Below are positions 16,491-22,608 of a stretch of DNA of 53,013 nucleotides, in pieces. Position 1 is the first letter of the stretch; the number at the start of each line of letters is the position of its first letter. The translations under genes were made by a program, and so were the position numbers. Below the pieces are notes generated by a model that saw only the letters and a list, made by a program, of their open reading frames with translations, searched no databases and was not told the DNA's origin. Source of the DNA: Sphingobacteriales bacterium (lineage in GTDB: Bacteria; Bacteroidota; Bacteroidia; Chitinophagales; Chitinophagaceae); assembly GCA_024640465.1 (NCBI GenBank), contig JAHEEX010000003.1, positions 1 through 53,013 of the forward strand. The letters run 5' to 3'.

Positions 16491-17747
16491 CTAATCTTTT
16501 TTCAATACCAGTTCCTGCATGGTGCCATAGTTTTCATAACTGGAGGTCACCACTTTGTCGCCGGGTTTCAATCCTTGGAGAACTTCATAGTAGTCAGGAT
16601 TTTGTCCGCCTAATTGTATGTCCGTTCTGTATGCTATTTTGCCATTCTCGCTTACTTTGAAAATCCAGTTTCCGCCCGTTTGCTGGTAGAAACCACCACG
16701 GGGCAGGAGCAGTGCCTGTTTTTCATCACTGAGCGCCAGCCTGATTTGCAGTGTTTGTCCGCGGCGTATTCCCTGTGGGACCGTGCCGGCAAATTCCATG
16801 TCTACCTGGAATCTGCCGTTGGTCACCTGGGTGAACACTTTTTTAATCGTCAGTATGTAATCCTTTCCTGCAAAACTGAAACTGCCTTTCAACCCGGTAA
16901 AAATCCGTGAAATATAATGCTCATCTATATCCGCCCTGACTTTAAAACCATTTGTTGCGTCTACCTGTCCAAGCCTTTCACCCTTGTTTTTGTTTTGTCC
17001 GATCTCTGCATCTAAAGAAGTCAATTGCCCATCAATTGGAGCCCTTACGATCAGGTCGCCCACTTTTCTGCGCATTACATCGAGCGCATTCTGCGTGCGT
17101 TCAAATGATTGACGTGCCTGGTCCAGCTCCTGTTTTACGGAAACCGTATCCTGTCTGAGTATCTGTTCCTGTAATTTTTTGCGTTTAACCTGGTATTCAT
17201 ATGCGATCTCAGATTGTTTGAACTCCTGGGAGCCGATCACTTTTTGTTCATATAATTGTTTATTGAGTTTGTATAAACGTTCTGCTTCTCTGAAACCGTT
17301 ATCGGCATCGGCCATCTGGTTGAGTTTGCCGATCGTATTCTGTTGAGCGGCATTGCGTGATATCTGCATTTGGGTCAGGAGGTTAAAAACCGAGGTCTCC
17401 TGGTTTACGAGACTAAGTTCAAGATCTGTATTGGATAGGCGCATGATAGGCTGGCCTTTTTTCAGTATGGCGCCGTCCTCTACAAATTTTTCTTCCACAC
17501 GGCCGCCTTCCTGCGCGTCGAGGTAGATGGTGGTCAGGGGAAGCACTACACCGTTTACCGGGGTATTTTCCTGGAAGATTCCGCTTTTCACCTCGCTGAT
17601 GGTAATTCGTTCTGTATCCACATTCAACCGGCTTTTGCCGGAAGTGAAATAATAACTGCCAGCAATGAGCAAAACGATCCCGGCGATTCCTGCAATGGTG
17701 AGGATTCTTTTTGTTGACCATTTCTTCTTTTCAATGACTCTGTCCAC
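16491..17747 (-). CDS. HlyD/MacA-type periplasmic adaptor (membrane fusion protein)
   Basis: This is an adaptor of 418 residues expected to link the inner-membrane ABC complex to an outer-membrane channel, which is not encoded in the window. It has a short cytoplasmic start, one membrane helix at about residues 14-31 (ILTIAGIAGIVLLIAGSYYF), then a beta-barrel/lipoyl part (NTPVNGVVLPLTTIYLDAQE and the half-motif VEEKFVEDGAILKKGQPI at about 85-105). A long alpha-hairpin follows at about 110-225, with QNALDVMRRKVGDLIVRAPI returning to the lipoyl half (IDGQLTSLDAEIGQ), then a beta-barrel and a membrane-proximal domain (VLQGLKPGDKVVTSSYENYG). This is the normal order of the family. It is the first gene of the minus-strand unit, with a sigma-54-like site about 30 bases upstream. 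No outer-membrane TolC partner lies nearby. Confidence 0.93.
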   Translation of the reverse strand: MDRVIEKKKWSTKRILTIAGIAGIVLLIAGSYYFTSGKSRLNVDTERITISEVKSGIFQENTPVNGVVLPLTTIYLDAQEGGRVEEKFVEDGAILKKGQPIMRLSNTDLELSLVNQETSVFNLLTQMQISRNAAQQNTIGKLNQMADADNGFREAERLYKLNKQLYEQKVIGSQEFKQSEIAYEYQVKRKKLQEQILRQDTVSVKQELDQARQSFERTQNALDVMRRKVGDLIVRAPIDGQLTSLDAEIGQNKNKGERLGQVDATNGFKVRADIDEHYISRIFTGLKGSFSFAGKDYILTIKKVFTQVTNGRFQVDMEFAGTVPQGIRRGQTLQIRLALSDEKQALLLPRGGFYQQTGGNWIFKVSENGKIAYRTDIQLGGQNPDYYEVLQGLKPGDKVVTSSYENYGTMQELVLKKD

Positions 17748-17778
17748 GCTTAATGTATTTTATTGATGAAAACAAAGG

Positions 17779-17795
17779 ATACAACTCCGTGCCAC
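17779..17795 (-). promoter_or_regulatory. Candidate sigma-54-type promoter for the exporter operon
   Basis: The minus strand reads GTGGCACGGAGTTGTATCC from 17795 downward, 32 bases before the adaptor ATG at 17747. It resembles the -24/-12 consensus TGGCAC-N5-TTGCA, with TGGCAC perfect. However, TTG follows after four bases instead of five and is followed by T instead of C. The divergent neighbour is an NtrC-type activator, which supports a real site, but the short spacer is a clear defect. Overlapping TATCCTTTG also resembles the Bacteroidota -7 box with one extra base, so a housekeeping promoter is an alternative. Confidence 0.4.
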
Positions 17796-17914
17796 TCTTA
17801 ATATATATTGATAATCAATAAGTTAAATAGATATTCTGGCTCCAGTTGTGCGATACCGATACAACCACTGTCCGGTTTTGATACACCTGTAATTATATAT
17901 AATGAGTATCCTAT

Positions 17915-17944
17915 TTCTTTGCATCTTTGTTTCTTTGCGGTTAG
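17915..17944. repeat. Family A word repeat upstream of the response regulator
   Basis: Words TTTCTTTGCATCTTTG and TTTCTTTGCGGTTAG stand 10 bases before the chosen ATG at 17955. The orientation relative to the gene is opposite to that upstream of the permease genes at 2882 and 10433. Confidence 0.65.
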
Positions 17945-17954
17945 AAATATTAAT

Positions 17955-19316
17955 ATGATTTTACGGAACGCTTCCATATTGGTGATAGATGATGATACTG
18001 ATGTACTTACGGCAGTGCGCTTACTTTTAAAAACAGAAGCTAAGGAAGTGGTGATTGAGAAGAACCCTGAAAATATCCGGAGCCTGCTCAGTAAGCAAAG
18101 CTATGATGTGATTTTGCTTGATATGAATTTTACCAGTTCCATCAATACAGGCAACGAGGGATTTTATTGGTTGAATAAGATAAAAGAGTTGGGATCCGAG
18201 GCAGCAGTTATTATGATTACGGCATATGGTGATATCGACCTCGCTGTAAGATCACTCAAAGAAGGTGCGGCCGATTTTGTGGTAAAACCCTGGCATAATG
18301 AAAAACTCATCAGTACCATTCGCGATGCGCTCAGCAAGAAATCTGGTAATCGTGTTGGGGGATCAATTAAAAGCGATGATGCCTCAACGTTAGGAACCAT
18401 GTTAGTGGGAGAGTCTGAGGCTATTCGTAATATTTTTTTCAAGCTGGATAAGATCGCCCCAACAGAAGCCAATATTCTTATCCTGGGGGAAAACGGAACC
18501 GGAAAGGATTTGATCGCAAAAGCCATTCATGAAAGATCGCTCAGAAAAGACAAGCCTTTTGTGAAAGTAGATGTTGGTGCCCTGACGGAGGGCCTTTTTG
18601 AAAGTGAATTGTTTGGCCACAAAAAAGGTGCGTTTACGGATGCCCGTGAGGACAGGGTAGGCCGTTTTGAGGCAGCAAACGGAGGCACACTTTTCCTGGA
18701 TGAGATCGGTAATATATCACTGCATCAGCAGGCTAAATTGCTGTCTGTTTTGCAAAACAGGATGGTCACGCCATTAGGTACCAACCAGGCTATTCCCATT
18801 GATATAAGACTCATATGCGCAACCAACCTGCCATTATCTGAACTGGCCAATGAGAACCGTTTCAGAAAGGACCTTATCTACCGGATCAATACGGTGGAAA
18901 TGATGGTGCCGCCATTACGGAAGCGGGAGGAAGATATCATTTTACTGGCCAAACATTTTGCAGGCATTTATGCCAAAAAATATCTGAAGCCCAGCATTTC
19001 TTTTAGTGAAAAAGCCCTGGAAAAATTAAGAAGTTACCATTACCCCGGGAATGTACGTGAACTTCAATATACCATAGAACGCGCGTTGATCATGGCGGAT
19101 CATCCTGTGCTTCAGCCGGAAGACCTTATCTTTTCTCCATTGGAATCAGCTTCTGCAGCAGAAGATGAACCAGATGAATTGAGGCTTAGTACAATTGAAA
19201 AGAATACGATTCTAAGGGTCATTGAAAAGAACAGTGGCAATATCACCAAGGCAGCAAAAGAATTAGGGCTTACCAGAACCGCTTTATACAGGCGACTCAG
19301 TAAATATGATATTTAA
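17955..19316 (+). CDS. NtrC-family sigma-54-dependent response regulator
   Basis: This is a transcription activator of 453 residues. It has a receiver domain at about residues 1-125, with acidic pocket VIDDDTD and phospho-acceptor Asp56 in LLDMNF. An AAA+ domain at about 145-375 has Walker A GENGTGKD at 177-184, Walker B GGTLFLDEIG, and the sigma-54 contact loop as GAFTDA at 225-230 (GAFTGA in the enteric proteins). A Fis-type helix-turn-helix lies at the end (NITKAAKELGLTRTALYRRL). The frame is open from 17808, but ATG 17955 is chosen because MILRNASILVIDDD begins the receiver domain exactly and the upstream part is repeat-derived. The gene diverges from the HlyD-ABC-permease unit and precedes a histidine kinase, so it probably controls the exporter through the site near 17779-17795. 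Confidence 0.94.
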   Translation: MILRNASILVIDDDTDVLTAVRLLLKTEAKEVVIEKNPENIRSLLSKQSYDVILLDMNFTSSINTGNEGFYWLNKIKELGSEAAVIMITAYGDIDLAVRSLKEGAADFVVKPWHNEKLISTIRDALSKKSGNRVGGSIKSDDASTLGTMLVGESEAIRNIFFKLDKIAPTEANILILGENGTGKDLIAKAIHERSLRKDKPFVKVDVGALTEGLFESELFGHKKGAFTDAREDRVGRFEAANGGTLFLDEIGNISLHQQAKLLSVLQNRMVTPLGTNQAIPIDIRLICATNLPLSELANENRFRKDLIYRINTVEMMVPPLRKREEDIILLAKHFAGIYAKKYLKPSISFSEKALEKLRSYHYPGNVRELQYTIERALIMADHPVLQPEDLIFSPLESASAAEDEPDELRLSTIEKNTILRVIEKNSGNITKAAKELGLTRTALYRRLSKYDI

Positions 19317-19317
19317 C

Positions 19318-19337
19318 CTTTGTGTCTTAGCGGTTAA
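19318..19337. repeat. Family A word repeat between the two-component genes
   Basis: CTTTGTGTCTTAGCGGTTAA immediately follows the response regulator stop and precedes the kinase gene by about 25 bases. It has the same orientation as the copy at 17915-17944. Confidence 0.65.
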
Positions 19338-19361
19338 AGGCTGTTTTAATCTACATAAATT

Positions 19362-20702
19362 ATGTTTAAGCAATACCAATGGCGCATTATCATCAGGGTG
19401 ATCCTGATGTTTCTCATCCTCAGCCTGGGTGCATACCTGCTGGTAAAAGCGCAATATGTTTATCTGCTGGTACTCCTGCCCGTTATTGCATACCAGGTAT
19501 ATGATTTTTTCCTCTTCCATAAAAAAGCACAGGATGAGGTTGACCAGTTTGTAGAGTCTGTCCATTACCGTGATTTTTCCAGGTATTTTGATGTGAAGCA
19601 GGCTCCGCTTGAACTTCAGCCATTAAGAAAAGGTTTCAATGAGATCAACAGCACGTTCAAGGTTATCAGTAAAGAAAGGGAAACGCAATACCAGTATTTA
19701 CAGAAGATACTCGAACTGGTTGATACGGGCATTTTATCTTATGAACCGGAAACCGGTAATATCATCTGGATGAATGAGTCGTTAAAAAAAATGCTGAATA
19801 TCCCTTACCTGAAGAATATGGAGTCATTGCATAAGCGGGATGCCATGTTATATGATGAACTTCTTCAGATTAAGCCGGGGGAAAATAAAATTGTTCCCCT
19901 TACAAGGGAGAAGCAGGTGGTAAAAACATTATTATCCGCGACCGCTTTTCAAACAGACCTCCAAAAATTTAAACTCATTGCATTTCAAAATGTGAATGAA
20001 GCATTAGATGAAACAGAAGCCAAAGCATGGCAGAAGCTGCTCAGTGTTATGACACACGAGATCATGAATTCCATTGCACCCATTTCGTCTTTGGCAGATA
20101 CCTTAAAGAACAGGTTGCAAACCGCCAGATCACATTTCGAAGCACAGCCCTCCACTGTTGAGGACCTTGAACTGGGAATAGAAACGATAAAAAGAAGAAG
20201 TGAAGGCTTATTGAAATTCGCGGAGACTTATCGTAATCTCAATAAGATCACAACACTTAACCTGCAGAAGATTTTTGTTCGCGACCTTTTTGAAACGCTG
20301 CACCAACTCATGCAGCCCACCCTGGAAAATAAGAAGATTGAGCTGGAAATCATACTCAAAGACCCGCAACTGGTTATTGAAGCCGATATCAATTTAATGG
20401 AACAGGTACTCATCAATCTGCTGGTTAATGCCATTGAAGCGGTTAAGGATAAACCGGATCCCCGGATAGTATTATCTGCCTACCAGCAGCCTGGCAGTAA
20501 AATTATTATCAAAGTGGCTGATAATGGTATGGGTATGACACCGGCTGTAATGGAAAATATTTTTATTCCATTTTTCAGTACTAAAAAAACAGGCAGTGGC
20601 ATAGGTCTCAGCCTTTGCAAGCAGATCATGATGTTGCATAAAGGGAATATCCAGGTGCAATCTGTTGAAGGCGAGGGGAGTGCGTTTATGCTGCAGTTTT
20701 AA
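19362..20702 (+). CDS. Membrane sensor histidine kinase, partner of the NtrC-type regulator
   Basis: This is a kinase of 446 residues that should phosphorylate Asp56 of the regulator encoded 45 bases upstream. Two membrane helices lie at about residues 9-50 (VILMFLILSLGAYLLVKA and YVYLLVLLPVIAYQVYDFFL) with almost no loop between them, so there is no external sensor domain. A PAS-like segment follows at about 100-210 (ILELVDTGILSYEPETGNII). The phospho-acceptor is His232 in VMTHEIMNSIAPI, and the ATPase domain has NLLVNAIEAVKD (N box), VADNGMGM (G1), FFSTKKTGSGIGLSL and GEGSAF. This layout fits NtrB/NtrY-like kinases, which pair with sigma-54 regulators. With no external domain, the signal is probably sensed in the membrane or cytoplasm, such as envelope stress or the transporter itself. 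That last point is inference. Confidence 0.94.
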   Translation: MFKQYQWRIIIRVILMFLILSLGAYLLVKAQYVYLLVLLPVIAYQVYDFFLFHKKAQDEVDQFVESVHYRDFSRYFDVKQAPLELQPLRKGFNEINSTFKVISKERETQYQYLQKILELVDTGILSYEPETGNIIWMNESLKKMLNIPYLKNMESLHKRDAMLYDELLQIKPGENKIVPLTREKQVVKTLLSATAFQTDLQKFKLIAFQNVNEALDETEAKAWQKLLSVMTHEIMNSIAPISSLADTLKNRLQTARSHFEAQPSTVEDLELGIETIKRRSEGLLKFAETYRNLNKITTLNLQKIFVRDLFETLHQLMQPTLENKKIELEIILKDPQLVIEADINLMEQVLINLLVNAIEAVKDKPDPRIVLSAYQQPGSKIIIKVADNGMGMTPAVMENIFIPFFSTKKTGSGIGLSLCKQIMMLHKGNIQVQSVEGEGSAFMLQF

Positions 20703-20833
20703 TGCCTGTACCGCCATGAAACGAAGTAGCAAAGAATCCCTGGCGCTCTTTTTTCTTGGCGGTAAAGGTTTTTTTATATGGTTGTAATAACTCTGCTCCA
20801 ATTGTTACTAGTTTTTGTAGTTAACCAACAAAT

Positions 20834-21310
20834 TTGAGTGAATCAGCATTTTTATCGTTGATAAAAGCAAACCAGGGAATCATATATAAACTGACGGGTT
20901 TGTATGCCGCTGATGCGGAGGAGAAAAAAGACCTCTGCCAGGAGATCATTTGCCAGGCCTGGAAAGGATGGCCCTCGTTCAAAGGAGATTCCAAATTCAG
21001 CACATGGCTCTACCGCATCAGTCTGAATACTATCCTTACTCAAAAGCGCAGGAAAAAGATAATCGATTATAGGGAAGACCTGGAGCCAATTGCCGCATCT
21101 GTGGAACAAGGCACTATTCAGCAGGAAAATTCGCGAAGGCTACATAAGGCTATCCGGGAACTGGTTGAAACAGACCGTGCATTGATTTCCCTTCACCTCG
21201 ACGGGTATGAAAACGGGGAAATAGCGGAGATCGTTGGCATAACGGCCAACAATGTGGGCGTAAAACTACACCGTATTAAAAATCAGTTGGCAAAAATATT
21301 AAATGACTGA
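20834..21310 (+). CDS. ECF-type RNA polymerase sigma factor (TTG start)
   Basis: This is a sigma-70 family protein of 158 residues. Region 2 spans about residues 10-75: FLSLIKANQGIIYKLTGLYA, then DLCQEIICQAWKGWPSFKGD and FSTWLYRISLNTILTQKRRK (the -10 binding part). Region 4 spans about 100-155, with IREL..DRALISLHLDGYEN and IAEIVGITANNVGVKLHRIK (the -35 helix-turn-helix). The only start that gives the full region 2 is TTG at 20834, and no ATG is available in frame before it. The gene is followed two bases later by a membrane protein gene, the usual place for a regulator of the sigma factor, although that protein does not look like a FecR or zinc anti-sigma factor. Targets are unknown. A CTTGGCGGTAAAGG word at 20754-20767 upstream is a weak family A relative. 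Confidence 0.9.
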   Translation: MSESAFLSLIKANQGIIYKLTGLYAADAEEKKDLCQEIICQAWKGWPSFKGDSKFSTWLYRISLNTILTQKRRKKIIDYREDLEPIAASVEQGTIQQENSRRLHKAIRELVETDRALISLHLDGYENGEIAEIVGITANNVGVKLHRIKNQLAKILND

Positions 21311-21312
21311 TC

Positions 21313-21921
21313 ATGGATATTGAAAAAAGCTGGAAAGATTTGAAGCCTGATGACCAGGATTGGGATGACCTGGTAAAGTTTTCTCTTTCTAAAAAAAGGG
21401 AACCGCTGGATCCCTTATATAAGCTGAAAAGAAGCCTTAAGATGAATATCGGTTATGCTTTACTGATATGTATCTTATATATAGCAGCTATCATCTATTT
21501 TACGTTGCCTGTATTCCGGATTTCGATGATCTTAATGTTGGGATTTACAGTCTGGGGTTTCTTTACGGCTTTGAGGGAATATAAAAACATTGAGCCGGGA
21601 GTAAAAACCAGCCATTCACTGCTGGAAGATATGGAACGTCATTATTTTTCCATCAATCACTGGATAAAGACCCAGGAAAAAGTGGCCTTATTTTTTTATC
21701 CAATAGCAGTTACAGGAGGGTTCATGATGGGAGGCGTAGTAGGTTCAGGTAAAACCGTTGGGGAGTTTATGTCTAAACCAATTGTCATCATAGCCTTCAT
21801 TATTATCCTGGTTGTTTTAATGCCGGTTTGCTATTACCTGGCTAAATGGATGAATAAAAAAGCATTTGGCAATCATCTCGATCAACTAAAAGAGAATATT
21901 GATCAATTGAAAAATGTGTGA
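21313..21921 (+). CDS. Four-helix membrane protein downstream of the sigma factor
   Basis: This is a protein of 202 residues with no family I can name. A soluble N-terminus (MDIEKSWKDLKPDDQDWDDL) of about 45 residues is followed by two close helices at about 48-90 (IGYALLICILYIAAIIYFTL; ISMILMLGFTVWGFFTAL). A loop and a second pair of helices follow at about 125-180 (VALFFYPIAVTGGFMMGGVV; VIIAFIIILVVLMPVCYYLA). It ends in a charged coiled-coil-like tail (LDQLKENIDQLKNV). The start is two bases after the sigma factor stop, implying translational coupling. By position it may bind and restrain the sigma factor through its acidic N-terminal segment, but that is inference and no known anti-sigma motif is visible. 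Confidence 0.8.
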   Translation: MDIEKSWKDLKPDDQDWDDLVKFSLSKKREPLDPLYKLKRSLKMNIGYALLICILYIAAIIYFTLPVFRISMILMLGFTVWGFFTALREYKNIEPGVKTSHSLLEDMERHYFSINHWIKTQEKVALFFYPIAVTGGFMMGGVVGSGKTVGEFMSKPIVIIAFIIILVVLMPVCYYLAKWMNKKAFGNHLDQLKENIDQLKNV

Positions 21922-21948
21922 ATGACCGAAATAAAAATTAAACCATCA

Positions 21949-22290
21949 TTATTTTTCTTCCAGGTGTAAGCGATGAAATAAACGATGAATCGCCGGTGCA
22001 AAGATGAAGCCTATGTTAGCGATAAATATAACCCCGCTGAAAAGAGCGTAAACAGTAGAAAACAATTTGCCTGTATTTGTTTCGATCTCTATAACAGGCC
22101 CCATACCACTCAGGATCATGGCGGCATTATGCAGCGCATCAATCCAGGAAGCATTGGCCAGGTAATGATACCCAATGATTCCAATAACCAGGCATATCAT
22201 TATTATTCCTGAAGCAACCAGCAGGTTTTTAAGCACCCGCTGGTAAAAGATCCGGCTACTGGCCAGGGGTTGTTTTTTATGCTCGTACAT
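21949..22290 (-). CDS. Small two-helix membrane protein resembling a degenerate K+ channel pore
   Basis: This is a protein of 113 residues with two strong helices, at about 25-46 (LLVASGIIMICLVIGIIGYH) and about 82-103 (LFSTVYALFSGVIFIANIGF). Between them is WIDALHNAAMILSGMGPVIE followed by TNTGKLFSTVYALFSG. Order and spacing match the outer helix / pore helix / filter / inner helix plan of the Ion_trans_2 family, where one expects TTVGYGD followed by ...GK(L/I)F...YAL. Here the filter position reads SGMGPVI, so K+ selectivity should be lost. It is convergent with the sigma factor/membrane protein pair, and its start ATG is at 22290. The assignment rests on my reading of the pattern and has not been tested by a search. 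A plain two-helix protein is the alternative. Confidence 0.7.
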   Translation of the reverse strand: MYEHKKQPLASSRIFYQRVLKNLLVASGIIMICLVIGIIGYHYLANASWIDALHNAAMILSGMGPVIEIETNTGKLFSTVYALFSGVIFIANIGFIFAPAIHRLFHRLHLEEK

Positions 22291-22608
22291 AACTATTGAA
22301 TGGGATCAATTAAATGTACATAAACAGTTCCATCCAAAACGGCTGACTCTTGATTTCAAGATGATGAACATAATTGGTTAAAGATTAATCAACTGCAAAC
22401 GATTCCTGCTGTATAATATTTAATAAATATCCTAGTTAATTTGATATTATTTATAAAAATGTCTTTTTTATTTCTATAAAGCCACTCTTTTTAGGCATCT
22501 GTGATATTTTTTGAAAACTTTTCCAAATGTGTAAAAAGTACGTATTAGTTTCCATCTAATGTGTAATTTTAACACGCTTTTTTAACGATCGCTATCAATA
22601 ACTGCAAT
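22291..22608. other. AT-rich intergenic region before the glucan utilisation locus
   Basis: No gene is seen in these 318 bases between two divergent starts. The stretch is AT-rich, with several small palindromes: TATTTAATAAATA at about 22418-22430, and GTGT-AATTTTA-ACAC near 22561. These could be operator or promoter parts for the amylase-susCDEF genes. TAATTTTA within the second palindrome resembles a -7 box, but no matching -33 element was found with confidence. A regulator of the SusR type is not encoded nearby. Confidence 0.4.

Noticed and set aside
17808-17954. N-terminal extension of the response regulator frame
   Set aside because: The extra 49 codons include repeat-derived sequence, and the receiver domain begins exactly at ATG 17955.
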